Shown piece after piece: positions 1-8,995 of a DNA stretch of 64,000 bases. Below the pieces are notes generated by a model. It ran no database searches. It was not told the origin of the DNA and was given only the letters and a program-made list of their open reading frames with translations. The position numbers were made by a program, and so were the translations under genes. The stretch is taken from positions 806,001-870,000 of the forward strand of contig NZ_AP014647.1 in the NCBI RefSeq assembly GCF_023167545.1. The letters run 5' to 3'. Each line of letters opens with the position of its first letter. Within the stretch, counting starts at the first letter, position 1. Source of the stretch: Streptococcus constellatus subsp. constellatus. Lineage in GTDB: Bacteria; Bacillota; Bacilli; Lactobacillales; Streptococcaceae.

Positions 1-1
1 T

Positions 2-1168
2 GTGGTAGAGAGTAGTATCATTTCACTTGGTGTTTTACCGATTCTAATCTTTTATTTTGGAGAATTTCAACCTTGGTCTATTTTATTGACATTTGTTTTT
101 TCACTAATTTTTGATATAGTGATGCTACCGGGTTTAACACTGATTTTTCTCATTTCACCTTTCATAAAGCTCATTCAAGTAAATTTTCTTTTTGAAGGCT
201 TAGAAAATAGTATTCGTTGGATAGCAAATGTCTTTGGCAGACCAATCGTTTTTGGGCAACCTAGCTCGCTTTTATTAGTTGTTATGCTGCTTGTACTGGC
301 TATTTTGTATGATGTTAGAAAAAATAAAAAATGGGTGATATTGCTCAGCTTGTGTCTTGCTATACTATTTTTTATAACTAAATTTCCTTTTCAAAATGAG
401 ATCACAATGGTTGATGTTGGACGGGGAGATAGTCTTTTTTTGAGAGACTGGAAAGGTAGAAATGTATTGATTGACGTTGGAGGACGTGAAGAAATTAGAA
501 CAAAAGAATCTTGGCAAAAACGAACAACTAAATCAAATGCGGAGAAAACTTTGATTCCTTACCTAAAAAGTCGTGGTATAGATACGATTGATACTCTAAT
601 CTTAACAAATCCTAATGCAGATTATGCGGGAGATGTAATAAAAGTGGTTAAAAAGTTTGCGGTAAAGAAAATTTTTATTTCCAGAAGTAGTTTGAATGAT
701 GCAGACTTTTTAAATAAATTAAAGGAGACAAGAGCATTTGTTCATGTCGTAAAACAAGGAGACAAACTTCCTATTTTTGATCATCATTTGCAAGTTCTTT
801 CTGGTACGAATAAGAATGATCAATCGCTAGTTTTATATGGTCAATTTTTTCGTACAAGGTTTTTATTTATGAGCAATTTAACAGAAGAGGATGAAGTAAA
901 GCTAATGCAACTTTATCCAAAGCTAAAAACAGATGTCTTGAAGGTTGGGCAACATGGAGCTAAAAATTCATCACATTCAAAATTTTTACAGCAAATAGAA
1001 CCGGCAGTTGCACTCATTTCTGTTGGGAAAAATAACCAATCCAAATCTCCGAATCAAGAAATGATAGAGCGATTGAATCGCTTAAATGCGAAGATTTATC
1101 GAACAGATGAACGAGGGGCGATCAAGTTTTCAGGATGGACAAAATGGCAATTAGAAACTGTTCAATAG
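2..1168 (+). CDS. comEC: ComEC/Rec2 competence channel, C-terminal part
   Basis: This is the 3' part of the DNA-uptake channel gene; the N-terminal half lies before the window. ComEC carries single-stranded DNA across the membrane during transformation. About 125 residues of membrane segments are visible, then a metallo-beta-lactamase-like domain beginning near MVDVGRGDSLFL and LIDVGG, with a late GQHGAKNSS motif. In the family this domain is thought to degrade the non-imported strand. The metal-binding motif usually seen as H-x-x-x-D-H reads TNPNADYAGD here, so both histidines are replaced while the Asp remains. The reading frame is open at the window edge, so the first codon seen is not a real start. 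The identity is secure; whether the nuclease domain is active is doubtful. Confidence 0.9.
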   Translation: MVESSIISLGVLPILIFYFGEFQPWSILLTFVFSLIFDIVMLPGLTLIFLISPFIKLIQVNFLFEGLENSIRWIANVFGRPIVFGQPSSLLLVVMLLVLAILYDVRKNKKWVILLSLCLAILFFITKFPFQNEITMVDVGRGDSLFLRDWKGRNVLIDVGGREEIRTKESWQKRTTKSNAEKTLIPYLKSRGIDTIDTLILTNPNADYAGDVIKVVKKFAVKKIFISRSSLNDADFLNKLKETRAFVHVVKQGDKLPIFDHHLQVLSGTNKNDQSLVLYGQFFRTRFLFMSNLTEEDEVKLMQLYPKLKTDVLKVGQHGAKNSSHSKFLQQIEPAVALISVGKNNQSKSPNQEMIERLNRLNAKIYRTDERGAIKFSGWTKWQLETVQ

Positions 1169-1247
1169 TCAGAGTTCTAAAATTGAAATTCCGTTGATTT
1201 AGTAGGAAGAGTATGATATTTAAAAATAAAAACTGAGGAGATTTATT

Positions 1248-1736
1248 ATGTTTACAGCTTATAAAAAGTTTTGGACTCATTATGCTGATTTTGAAGGAAA
1301 ATCAACAAGACCTGAGTATTGGTGGTCTGTTTTGTGCAATGTTTTGATTACACTGCCATTTGGTATGATAGCTTTTGGGTCGATTTTAACTGCAATTTTC
1401 AACATTGTGCAACAAGCAGTTTACTATCGGGAAGAACTTGGTGAATTTGATCCAAGTGTTTTTATAGCTAGCTTAGGTTCTACATTTATTATCATTATTT
1501 TATTGAGTATTTTCTGGATAGCAACTTTAGTTCCAAATTTAGCAATTATTGTGCGTCGCTTGCGCGATGCTGGCTATCATTGGGCATTCATCTTTTTATA
1601 TGTAGCTCCTGTACTTTTGATGTGGGTTCCACTTTTAAATATCTTAGCTGTTTTAGCTATGCTACCATGTTCTATCGCTTTGATTATCTTACTTTGTATG
1701 CCGACTAAAGAAGCGCAAACATCTACTGTTGATTAA
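1248..1736 (+). CDS. DUF805 membrane protein, ended by a premature stop
   Basis: A DUF805-family inner-membrane protein of unknown function. The N-terminus (FWTHYADFEGKSTRPEYWW) is the family hallmark, followed by about four membrane segments and the conserved VRRLRDAGYHWAF stretch. The start follows a GAGGAG site. The frame stops at TAA 1734-1736 just after the last membrane helix. The same frame then stays open for 77 more codons encoding a Gln-rich tail, so the stop looks like a nonsense mutation that removed a cytoplasmic tail. The membrane part is intact and may still work. It lies downstream of comEC with an 80-base gap. Confidence 0.85.
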   Translation: MFTAYKKFWTHYADFEGKSTRPEYWWSVLCNVLITLPFGMIAFGSILTAIFNIVQQAVYYREELGEFDPSVFIASLGSTFIIIILLSIFWIATLVPNLAIIVRRLRDAGYHWAFIFLYVAPVLLMWVPLLNILAVLAMLPCSIALIILLCMPTKEAQTSTVD

Positions 1737-1967
1737 GGACAATTTACGACACAACAAATGCAATCTCAACAACCTGTTCAAACGCAACAATTTACTCAAC
1801 CGCAAGAATCAGCACAATCTCAAGCGATGAAAACAGAAGTAACATCAGTTCAACAAGAAACGAAAGTGACAGAAATAACTGATCAAGCTATTCAATCGGA
1901 AGAGGAAACTTTAGCCTCAGCTATCACGGAAAATGAACAATTTAAAAAAGATGAACTCGGCCAATAG
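1737..1967 (+). pseudogene. Gln-rich C-terminal tail cut off from the DUF805 gene
   Basis: Directly after TAA 1734-1736 the DUF805 frame continues as GQFTTQQMQSQQ and on through a Gln/Thr/Ser/Glu-rich stretch ending at TAG 1965-1967. Such low-complexity tails are typical of the cytoplasmic end of DUF805-type proteins. An internal ATG at 1758 has no Shine-Dalgarno site, so independent translation is unlikely. The simplest reading is a recently detached tail. Stop readthrough or a sequencing error are alternatives. Confidence 0.7.
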
Positions 1968-2001
1968 ACGACATTTTACAGTTAAATAATTACATATAAA
2001 G

Positions 2002-2025
2002 AAAAGCCCATTGAATGGGCTTTTT
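2002..2025 (+). terminator. Intrinsic terminator after the DUF805 gene
   Basis: Perfect 10-bp stem (AAAAGCCCAT / ATGGGCTTTT) with a TGA loop and a T-tract. The flanking A- and T-runs let it also serve the minus-strand small gene that ends at 2055. Confidence 0.85.
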
Positions 2026-2054
2026 AAGTTTACAATATTAAATAAGGATAGCAA

Positions 2055-2213
2055 CTAGTTTTTATTAGGATCGTTATGAAAATCAATTATGAGGCAAATT
2101 ATTGCAATAGCAAAAATAAATAATATGATTCCGATGATGATTTTTATCATCATATTTGAAAAGTAAAATAAGGCAATAAACAAGAGTAAAAATAAAATAA
2201 ACCAAGACCACAT
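2055..2213 (-). CDS. Small two-helix membrane protein (52 aa), unknown function
   Basis: I do not recognise this protein. The minus strand encodes 52 residues beginning MWSWFILFLLLF and ending DFHNDPNKN. Nearly the whole chain is hydrophobic, giving two predicted membrane helices joined by a short NMMIKI turn and a polar C-terminus. Support for a real gene: AAAGGAG lies 7 bases before the ATG, an extended -10 (TGTTATAAT, minus strand, 2236-2244) sits just upstream, and a terminator lies past the stop. It is too short for usual ORF cut-offs. It resembles the many single-gene small membrane peptides of streptococci. Confidence 0.6.
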   Translation of the reverse strand: MWSWFILFLLLFIALFYFSNMMIKIIIGIILFIFAIAIICLIIDFHNDPNKN

Positions 2214-2411
2214 AAGGTTGCTCCTTTTTCAGTTTATTATAACATAAAGAAATGCTCTGATTTTATGCGATTGTTTATATAGAAAAGTATGTGTGTCCTT
2301 ACAGTTTGATTTTAGAAGATTTTGATACAGGTAATATCTCTACATAAAAAGTCAGCTAAATGAAGGAAAATTTGGTATGATAAGATTAATCATGTAGCTA
2401 GGAGAAAGACT

Positions 2412-3398
2412 ATGGAAAACAAAGTACGTTACAATTGGGCAACTTTAGGTACAGGTGTGATTGCTAATGAATTGGCACAAGCTTTGGAGAAATTGGGAGG
2501 GAAGCTTTATTCGGTTGCTAATCGAACATATCAAAAAGGCTTGGAGTTTGCACAAAAATACGGTATTGAAAAAGTCTACGACCAGATAGATGACGTATTT
2601 AGTGACGAAAATGTGGATATTATTTACATTTCCACGCCACACAATACGCATATTGATTTTTTACGAAAAGCACTAAAAAATGGAAAACATGTTCTATGCG
2701 AGAAGTCTATTACACTTAATTCTGAAGAATTAGAAGAAGCTATCTTCCTAGCGGAACAGCATCATGTTGTTTTAGCTGAAGCTATGACCATTTATCATAT
2801 GCCGATTTATCGTCAATTAAGTAAAGTAATTTCTAGCGGGCGATTAGGCGACTTAAAAGTGATTCAAATGAACTTTGGTAGTTATAAAGAATATGATATG
2901 ACAAATCGTTTCTTTAATCGTCAGCTTGCAGGCGGAGCCCTTTTAGATATTGGTGTATATGCCTTATCATTTGTTCGCTGGTTTATGACATCTCGACCCA
3001 ATCAAATTCTTTCACAAGTGAAATTTGCACCAACGGGCGTTGATGAGCAGGCGGGGATTCTTCTGACGAATGCTGAAGGAGAAATGGCAACTTTGACCTT
3101 GAGTCTCCACGCTAAACAGCCTAAGCGAGGAACAATTGCTTATGATAAAGGCTATATTGAAATATATGAATATCCTCGAGGACAAAAGGCGGTTATTACC
3201 TATACGGAAGACGGGCATCAAGAAATCATTGAAGCTGGAAAGACGAGTGATGCTTTAATGTATGAAATTCTTGATATGGAAGAAGCAGTAGCTGGTGACA
3301 AAGATGAGATGTACTTGCATTATAGTCGTGATGTCATGAAAATCATGACAGATTTACGAAAAGAATGGGGAATGACCTATCCTGAGGAAGAAAAGTAA
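2412..3398 (+). CDS. Gfo/Idh/MocA-family NAD(P)-dependent oxidoreductase
   Basis: A cytoplasmic 328-residue dehydrogenase. The N-terminal Rossmann fold shows a GTGVIA nucleotide-binding loop (about residues 14-19), then ISTPHNTH and CEKSITL, the family's C-EKP-type motif with Ser in place of Pro. The C-terminal half is the substrate-binding alpha/beta domain, including GGALLDIGVYALSF. Members oxidise or reduce sugars, inositols or dihydrodiols, and the substrate cannot be told from sequence. It starts after AGGAG and has a TATGAT -10 at 2376-2381. ung follows 24 bases later, so the two may be cotranscribed. Confidence 0.85.
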   Translation: MENKVRYNWATLGTGVIANELAQALEKLGGKLYSVANRTYQKGLEFAQKYGIEKVYDQIDDVFSDENVDIIYISTPHNTHIDFLRKALKNGKHVLCEKSITLNSEELEEAIFLAEQHHVVLAEAMTIYHMPIYRQLSKVISSGRLGDLKVIQMNFGSYKEYDMTNRFFNRQLAGGALLDIGVYALSFVRWFMTSRPNQILSQVKFAPTGVDEQAGILLTNAEGEMATLTLSLHAKQPKRGTIAYDKGYIEIYEYPRGQKAVITYTEDGHQEIIEAGKTSDALMYEILDMEEAVAGDKDEMYLHYSRDVMKIMTDLRKEWGMTYPEEEK

Positions 3399-3422
3399 TT
3401 GAGTATAGAAGAGGAGAAAACA

Positions 3423-4076
3423 ATGGAACACTCAGCTTGGCATAGTTTGATTAAGCAACAATTGCCTGATGGTTATTTTGGTAAAATTAATTATTTTTTA
3501 AATCAGGTTTATTCATCAGGCACAATCTATCCACCGCGTGAAAAAGTATTTAATGCGATACAAACGACTGATTTAGTAGATGTAAAGGTGGTAATTTTAG
3601 GGCAGGATCCTTATCATGGTCCGCGTCAAGCACAGGGGTTGAGTTTCTCAGTACCAGATGATATTCCAGCGCCACCTTCTCTTCAAAATATTTTGAAAGA
3701 GTTGGCAGATGACATTGGAATGAAAGAATCTCATGATTTGACATCTTGGGCGCGTCAAGGAGTACTGTTGCTAAATGCGAGTTTGACTGTTCCTGCTGGT
3801 CAAGCAAATGGGCATGCTGGTCAAATTTGGGAACCGTTTACGGATGCCGTTATTAAGGTTGTCAATGAAAAAGATACACCTGTTGTTTTTATTCTCTGGG
3901 GTTCTTATGCACGCAAGAAAAAAGCATTGATTACCAATCCAAAACATCTCATTTTGGAATCTCCTCATCCGAGTCCTTTATCGGCTCATCGAGGTTTTTT
4001 TGGAAGTAGACCTTTTTCTAAGACAAATGAATTTTTAAAAAATCAAGGATTAGAACCCGTTGACTGGTTAGTTTAG
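3423..4076 (+). CDS. ung: Uracil-DNA glycosylase
   Basis: Removes uracil from DNA as the first step of base-excision repair. Family-1 UDG motifs are present: GQDPYHGP (catalytic Asp, water activation), LLLNASLTV, and the leucine/His loop [16 protein letters not shown]. The ATG at 3423 (MEHSAWHSL) has GAGGAG 7 bases upstream and gives the usual 217 residues. An earlier in-frame TTG at 3399 would add an unconserved leader and is rejected. It heads a ung-mutX-pyrC run with 8- and 11-base gaps. ung and mutX both protect DNA from damaged or wrong bases. Confidence 0.97.
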   Translation: MEHSAWHSLIKQQLPDGYFGKINYFLNQVYSSGTIYPPREKVFNAIQTTDLVDVKVVILGQDPYHGPRQAQGLSFSVPDDIPAPPSLQNILKELADDIGMKESHDLTSWARQGVLLLNASLTVPAGQANGHAGQIWEPFTDAVIKVVNEKDTPVVFILWGSYARKKKALITNPKHLILESPHPSPLSAHRGFFGSRPFSKTNEFLKNQGLEPVDWLV

Positions 4077-4084
4077 GAGGAGAA

Positions 4085-4555
4085 ATGGTTAAATTAGCAA
4101 CGATTTGTTACATTGACAATGGAAAAGAAATTTTACTACTTCATCGCAATAAAAAGCCTAATGATATTCATGCTGGCAAGTGGATTGGTGTTGGTGGTAA
4201 ATTAGAAAAAGGTGAAACACCGCAAGAGTGTGCGGTGCGAGAAATCTTTGAAGAGACGGGATTACAAGTAAATAAGCCAGTACTAAAAGGTATTATCACT
4301 TTTCCGGATTTCACGCCTCACCATGACTGGTACACTTATGTATTTAAAGTGACAGAATTTACAGGTGAGCTGATTGACTGCGACGAAGGTACTTTGGAAT
4401 GGGTACCTTATGAACAAGTTCTATCTAGACCGACTTGGGAGGGAGATCACATCTTTGTATCGTGGCTTTTAGAAAATAAACCGTTTTTCTCGGCCAAATT
4501 TTCTTACAAAGGAGAGACGTTAGTGGAGAGCCATGTTGATTTTTATGAAGATTAA
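4085..4555 (+). CDS. mutX: MutX/MutT-type Nudix 8-oxo-dGTP diphosphatase
   Basis: A 156-residue Nudix hydrolase expected to destroy oxidised dGTP before it is built into DNA. The Nudix box [28 protein letters not shown] signature (about residues 38-60) is complete, with the REIFEE metal-binding helix. The chain matches streptococcal MutX in length. It sits 8 bases after ung behind an AGGAGG site, so the two repair genes are cotranscribed. Related Nudix enzymes act on other nucleotides, so substrate choice is inferred from family and neighbourhood. Confidence 0.9.
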   Translation: MVKLATICYIDNGKEILLLHRNKKPNDIHAGKWIGVGGKLEKGETPQECAVREIFEETGLQVNKPVLKGIITFPDFTPHHDWYTYVFKVTEFTGELIDCDEGTLEWVPYEQVLSRPTWEGDHIFVSWLLENKPFFSAKFSYKGETLVESHVDFYED

Positions 4556-4566
4556 GGAGAAAATTT

Positions 4567-5841
4567 ATGTTGTTAATTAAAAATGGTCGACTCATGGATC
4601 CTAAATCTGGTTTAAATCAGATTTGTGATATCTTGATGAAGGATAAAAGAATTCTTCAAATTGGTCAAGATTTGAAAGTAGAAAATGCTCAGGTAATTGA
4701 TGCGACTGGATTGGTGGTAGCACCAGGATTGATTGATATCCATGTTCATTTTCGTGAGCCTGGTCAGACACATAAGGAAGACATTCATACAGGTGCTTTA
4801 GCAGCGGCAGAGGGCGGATTTACAACGGTTGTCATGATGGCAAATACCACTCCGACGATTTCAACAGTAGAGACACTAAAGGAAGTATTAGCATCTGCCG
4901 ATCGTGAAAAAATTCATATTAAAGCTGTTGCAACTATTACAAAGAATTTTGATGGACAACATTTGACAGATTTTAAAGGGCTTTTAGCAGCGGGAGCTAT
5001 TGGTTTTTCAGATGACGGAATTCCATTAAAAAGTACGAAAATGGTACGCGAAGCTTTAGAAGAAGCTGACAAACATGGTGCATTTATTTGTCTTCATGAA
5101 GAGGATCCAGAACTGAACGGTATACTCGGTTTCAATGAGCAGATTGCCAAAGAACATTTTGGATTCTGCGGTGCGACAGGTGTTGCTGAATATAGTATGA
5201 TTGCGCGTGACGTCATGATTGCTCATGCAACCAATACTCATATTCATATTCAGCATTTATCAAAAGCAGAAAGCGTGAAAGTCGTGGAATTTGCTCAGCG
5301 ATTGGGCACTCATGTGACAGCAGAAGCAGCACCCCAGCATTTTTCTAAAACAGAAGAGCTATTGTTGCTCAGAGGTAGCAATGCTAAGATGAATCCACCC
5401 CTTCGTTTGGAATCAGATCGTTTAGCTGTCATTGAAGGGCTTAAATCAGGAGTGATTTCGGTTATTGCGACAGACCATGCACCTCACCATGTCGATGAAA
5501 AAAATGTAAAAGATATCACCCAAGCACCGTCTGGTATGACAGGTTTAGAGACATCGCTTTCACTTGGCTTGACGTATTTGGTAGACGCAGGTCATTTGAC
5601 CCTCATGCAGTTGCTGGAAAAAATGACGATTAACCCCGCACAGCTTTATGGTTTTGACGCGGGTTATCTTGCTGAGAACGGTCCAGCCGATCTCACGATT
5701 TTTGATGCAAATGCCGAACGCATGATAACAGAAGATTTCGCCTCAAAATCAATTAATTCGCCATTTATTGGCGAAAAATTGAAAGGTGTTGTTTGTTATA
5801 CTATCTGTGATGGACAAATCGTGTATGAAGGTAAATCGTGA
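4567..5841 (+). CDS. pyrC: Dihydroorotase
   Basis: Third step of pyrimidine synthesis: cyclises carbamoyl-aspartate to dihydroorotate. The 424-residue protein has the amidohydrolase metal motif [16 protein letters not shown] (about residues 57-72), a later ATDHAPHH with the catalytic Asp, and NPPLR substrate contacts. It is the monofunctional Gram-positive type. It closes the ung-mutX-pyrC run and is followed by a terminator. No PyrR attenuator is seen, so its level probably follows the repair-gene promoter. Confidence 0.95.
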   Translation: MLLIKNGRLMDPKSGLNQICDILMKDKRILQIGQDLKVENAQVIDATGLVVAPGLIDIHVHFREPGQTHKEDIHTGALAAAEGGFTTVVMMANTTPTISTVETLKEVLASADREKIHIKAVATITKNFDGQHLTDFKGLLAAGAIGFSDDGIPLKSTKMVREALEEADKHGAFICLHEEDPELNGILGFNEQIAKEHFGFCGATGVAEYSMIARDVMIAHATNTHIHIQHLSKAESVKVVEFAQRLGTHVTAEAAPQHFSKTEELLLLRGSNAKMNPPLRLESDRLAVIEGLKSGVISVIATDHAPHHVDEKNVKDITQAPSGMTGLETSLSLGLTYLVDAGHLTLMQLLEKMTINPAQLYGFDAGYLAENGPADLTIFDANAERMITEDFASKSINSPFIGEKLKGVVCYTICDGQIVYEGKS

Positions 5842-5850
5842 TAAGAACAT

Positions 5851-5879
5851 AAGGTTGGAAATATTTTTCAACCTTTTTA
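5851..5879 (+). terminator. Terminator of the ung-mutX-pyrC run
   Basis: AAGGTTG and CAACCTT arms, extended inward by A/T pairs, followed by TTTT. It separates pyrC from the metK promoter. Confidence 0.8.
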
Positions 5880-5933
5880 TATTCTTAATTTCTTCTAATT
5901 TTTATCAAATTGTCTGTTTATTTTAATAAAAAA

Positions 5934-5942
5934 TGATACAAT
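5934..5942 (+). promoter_or_regulatory. metK promoter, extended -10
   Basis: TGATACAAT gives an extended -10 (TGnTACAAT). No good -35 is visible at 17 bases. Transcription would start near 5949, just ahead of the SMK-box RNA. Confidence 0.6.
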
Positions 5943-5955
5943 AGAGAAGTTAAAA

Positions 5956-6102
5956 GAGTCCCGAAAAGGTAGTCAAAGGTTAAATATTGACCGTAGAGAC
6001 TAGTGCTTTGTAACTTTTTAACGTAAGTCTGTTTACAGATTTTCAAGTAACTTCCTAGCAATAATAGAATTTCTAGGGACAATATTTCATTAAAAGGGGG
6101 AC
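5956..6102 (+). promoter_or_regulatory. SMK-box (SAM-III) riboswitch controlling metK translation
   Basis: The leader carries the SMK hallmarks: GUCCCGAAAAGG (5958-5969), GCUUUGUAAC (6005-6014) and a Shine-Dalgarno run AAAGGGGGAC (6093-6102) right before metK. In the known mechanism, S-adenosylmethionine stabilises pairing of GUCCC with GGGAC of the ribosome site and shuts off translation. About 80 bases separate the conserved core from the ribosome site and hold two extra hairpins (6026-6041 and 6052-6079). The second ends in another GGGAC (6076-6080) that could compete for the GUCCC arm. Family assignment rests on motif recall and gene context. Confidence 0.85.
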
Positions 6103-6108
6103 ATGAAT

Positions 6109-7302
6109 ATGTCAGAGCGTAAACTTTTCACGTCTGAATCTGTATCTGAAGGACATCCAGATAAGATTGCAGACCAAATTTCAGATGCTATTTTAGATGC
6201 TATTTTGGAGCAGGATCCAGAAGCTCATGTAGCTGCTGAGACAGCTGTCTATACAGGTTCCGTCCATGTTTTTGGAGAAATCTCTACAAATGCTTATGTG
6301 GATATTAACCGCATAGTTCGTGATACGATTGCAGAGATTGGCTACACAAATGCTGAATATGGTTTTTCTGCAGAAACGGTTGGAGTGCATCCGTCGCTTG
6401 TTGAGCAGTCGTCAGACATTGCTCAAGGGGTGAATGAGGCCTTAGAAATTCGTGGGAATGTTGATCAAGATCCACTTGATTTGATTGGCGCTGGAGATCA
6501 AGGTCTTATGTTTGGCTTTGCCGTAGATGAAACGCCTGAACTAATGCCACTGCCTATTTCTTTAAGTCATAAATTAGTCCGTCGTTTAGCAGAGCTTCGC
6601 AAATCTGGAGAAATTTCCTATCTTCGTCCGGATGCAAAATCTCAGGTAACGGTTGAATACGATGAAAACGACCAAGCAGTCCGTGTTGATACTGTAGTTA
6701 TTTCCACTCAACATGACCCAGAAGTAAGCAATGAGCAGATTCATCAAGATGTAATTGAAAAGGTCATTAAAGAAGTTGTTCCAGCAGAATATTTAGATGA
6801 AGAAAGCAAGTTTTTCATCAATCCAACTGGTCGCTTTGTTATTGGTGGTCCTCAAGGAGATTCCGGTTTAACTGGACGTAAGATTATCGTTGATACTTAT
6901 GGCGGGTATGCACGCCACGGAGGAGGAGCTTTCTCTGGTAAAGACGCTACAAAGGTCGATCGTTCCGCTTCCTATGCTGCTCGTTACATTGCCAAAAATA
7001 TTGTCGCTGCTGGCTTGGCCAAGAAAGCTGAAGTCCAGCTAGCCTATGCTATTGGGGTCGCACATCCAGTATCAGTTCGCATTGATACTTTTGGTACAGG
7101 TGTAGTTTCAGAAAGCAATCTTCAAGAAGCGGTTCGACAAATCTTTGACCTTCGTCCAGCTGGTATTATTCAAATGCTTGATTTGAAACGCCCAATTTAC
7201 CGTCAGACTGCTGCCTATGGGCACATGGGACGTACGGATATTGACTTGCCGTGGGAAAAACTTGATAAAGTAGATGCTTTAAAAGCAGTTGTTGCAAAAT
7301 AA
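6109..7302 (+). CDS. metK: S-adenosylmethionine synthetase
   Basis: Makes S-adenosylmethionine from methionine and ATP. Clear motifs: [13 protein letters not shown] near the start, [10 protein letters not shown] (about residue 120), and the [17 protein letters not shown] loop. The ATG at 6109 (MSERKLF) is preferred. The in-frame ATG at 6103 lies only 2 bases from the GGGGG ribosome site, while 6109 has normal spacing and gives the usual family N-terminus (397 residues). It stands alone between terminators and is controlled by the SMK riboswitch in its leader, which senses its own product. Confidence 0.97.
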   Translation: MSERKLFTSESVSEGHPDKIADQISDAILDAILEQDPEAHVAAETAVYTGSVHVFGEISTNAYVDINRIVRDTIAEIGYTNAEYGFSAETVGVHPSLVEQSSDIAQGVNEALEIRGNVDQDPLDLIGAGDQGLMFGFAVDETPELMPLPISLSHKLVRRLAELRKSGEISYLRPDAKSQVTVEYDENDQAVRVDTVVISTQHDPEVSNEQIHQDVIEKVIKEVVPAEYLDEESKFFINPTGRFVIGGPQGDSGLTGRKIIVDTYGGYARHGGGAFSGKDATKVDRSASYAARYIAKNIVAAGLAKKAEVQLAYAIGVAHPVSVRIDTFGTGVVSESNLQEAVRQIFDLRPAGIIQMLDLKRPIYRQTAAYGHMGRTDIDLPWEKLDKVDALKAVVAK

Positions 7303-7471
7303 AGAAGAAGTTAGGATACAAGTCTCTTGTTTATAAATTTTTTATGTGGCATTTTACAATCAGTCGCAGTTGCAATCTGACTTAAAACGTATTTATTTGT
7401 GCCGATTATATTAGTGTTATCTGCAAACTCCAGCAGTTCCCTAGATTGTCGGATCTAGTTATCATTTTGAG
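7303..7471. other. Non-coding region after metK
   Basis: No gene is visible on either strand. The only structure is a perfect 6-bp hairpin CTAGAT-TGTCGG-ATCTAG at 7441-7458, just before the terminator. Confidence 0.5.
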
Positions 7472-7507
7472 GAGCGGGACAAAATTGATTTTTGTCCCGC
7501 TCTTTTT
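7472..7507 (+). terminator. Strong terminator, GAGCGGGAC hairpin
   Basis: Perfect 13-bp stem GAGCGGGACAAAA / TTTTGTCCCGCTC followed by TTTTT. It stops metK transcription about 170 bases past the stop codon. Confidence 0.85.
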
Positions 7508-7606
7508 AGAATGCCACCAAAATAAAAGAGTTTTGTAATCGTTATATAACAAGAATGACAAGTTAAAAGAGATTTCTTTAAAAGGATAGGATTTTCACAG
7601 AAACTG

Positions 7607-7615
7607 TGTTATAAT
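7607..7615 (+). promoter_or_regulatory. murA promoter, extended -10
   Basis: TGTTATAAT is a perfect extended -10. No clear -35 is seen. The predicted start near 7622 leaves a leader of roughly 38 bases. Confidence 0.65.
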
Positions 7616-7659
7616 AAAGTGCAGTATATTTGATTATAAATTCCTTGAAAGAGCTAAAA

Positions 7660-8919
7660 ATGAAAAAAATTGTAATTAATGGTGGTCGCCCCTTAAAGGG
7701 AGAGGTGACCATTAGCGGTGCTAAAAATAGCGTGGTTGCTTTAATTCCAGCGATAATTTTATCTGATGAAATTGTAACATTGGATTGTGTGCCAGATATT
7801 TCCGATGTTGTGAGTTTGATTGACATCATGGAAGCTATGGGAGCAAGCGTTGAGCGTCAAGACGATACGCTGAAAATTGATCCTCGTGGGATAAAAAATA
7901 TGCCTATGCCTTATGGTAAAATCAATAGCTTGCGTGCTTCTTATTACTTTTATGGTAGTTTGCTTGGACGCTATGGCGAAGCAACAGTTGGCTTGCCTGG
8001 TGGCTGTGATTTGGGGCCTCGACCGATTGATTTGCATATCAAAGCTTTTGAAGCTATGGGGGCTACTATGACCTATGAGGGAAATTCCATGAACCTTTCG
8101 ACAGGTGGCGAGCGGCTTCATGGAGCTAGTATTTACATGGATACAGTAAGTGTCGGAGCGACTATTAATACCATGCTTGCAGCGGTAAAGGCAAAAGGGC
8201 GTACTGTTATTGAAAATGCGGCTCGTGAGCCTGAAATCATTGATGTAGCGACACTTTTAAATAATATGGGAGCCCACATCCGAGGGGCTGGTACTGACAT
8301 TATTATCATTGAAGGTGTTGATAAGCTCCATGGAACTCGTCACCAAGTTATTCCGGATCGAATTGAAGCAGGAACTTATATCTCAATGGCAGCGGCAATT
8401 GGTGAAGGAGTGCAAATCAATAATGTCCTTTATGAACACTTAGAGAGCTTTATTGCGAAATTAGAAGAAATGGGAGTCCGCATGACTGTTTCTGAAGATA
8501 GCGTGTATGTCGAAAAGCAGCATAATTTGAAAGCAATCAACATTAAGACTGCTCCTTATCCAGGCTTTGCTACAGACTTGCAACAGCCTATTACGCCGCT
8601 TTTATTAACGGCTAAGGGACGTGGTTTGATTATTGATACGATTTATGAAAAGCGAGTAAATCATGTCGCTGAATTAGCAAAAATGACCGGTAAGATTTCA
8701 ACAAGTGCCAATCATATTGCTTATGAAGGACCTAATCAATTGCAAGGGGCAGTCGTCAAAGCAACTGATTTGCGAGCAGGAGCAGCTCTTGTAATCGCAG
8801 GATTGCTAGCTCACGGAAAAACTGAGATTACAAATGTAGAATTTATTTTGCGTGGCTATTCAAATATTATTGAAAAGTTGACTAATTTAGGAGCAGATAT
8901 TCAGCTGGTTGAAGAATAA
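7660..8919 (+). CDS. murA: UDP-N-acetylglucosamine 1-carboxyvinyltransferase (MurA)
   Basis: First committed step of peptidoglycan synthesis: transfers enolpyruvate from PEP to UDP-GlcNAc in the cytoplasm. The 419-residue protein has the [21 protein letters not shown]-terminus, the loop Cys of the PEP/fosfomycin site in [15 protein letters not shown], and RVNHVAEL near the C-terminus. The ATG at 7660 is chosen; an upstream in-frame TTG at 7630 adds ten unconserved residues. Streptococci usually carry two MurA paralogs, and this one opens with MKKIVINGG. It looks monocistronic: its own promoter in front, a stable hairpin behind. Confidence 0.95.
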   Translation: MKKIVINGGRPLKGEVTISGAKNSVVALIPAIILSDEIVTLDCVPDISDVVSLIDIMEAMGASVERQDDTLKIDPRGIKNMPMPYGKINSLRASYYFYGSLLGRYGEATVGLPGGCDLGPRPIDLHIKAFEAMGATMTYEGNSMNLSTGGERLHGASIYMDTVSVGATINTMLAAVKAKGRTVIENAAREPEIIDVATLLNNMGAHIRGAGTDIIIIEGVDKLHGTRHQVIPDRIEAGTYISMAAAIGEGVQINNVLYEHLESFIAKLEEMGVRMTVSEDSVYVEKQHNLKAINIKTAPYPGFATDLQQPITPLLLTAKGRGLIIDTIYEKRVNHVAELAKMTGKISTSANHIAYEGPNQLQGAVVKATDLRAGAALVIAGLLAHGKTEITNVEFILRGYSNIIEKLTNLGADIQLVEE

Positions 8920-8951
8920 CTTTGAATAGTGTTGGCATGATGAAGTGGGAT

Positions 8952-8977
8952 AGCTCAGTTGGTACGCCAGCTGAGCT
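8952..8977 (+). terminator. Stable UACG-loop hairpin after murA
   Basis: AGCTCAGTTGG and CCAGCTGAGCT form an 11-bp stem capped by TACG, a UNCG-class stable tetraloop. Only a short T-rich stretch (TTTATCTTC) follows, so it may be a leaky terminator or an mRNA 3'-end stabiliser between murA and the next gene. Confidence 0.55.
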
Positions 8978-8995
8978 TTATCTTCGAGGTAAGGT

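Noticed and set aside
808..826. TACGAATA, a ComX (cin) box
   Set aside because: It lies inside the comEC coding sequence, with no start site or gene in a fitting place downstream.
8948..8990. GATAGCTCAGTTGGTA looks like the 5' end and D-arm of a tRNA
   Set aside because: The following bases pair back with it as an 11-bp hairpin; there is no anticodon arm, T-arm (GTTCRA) or acceptor partner before the next gene.
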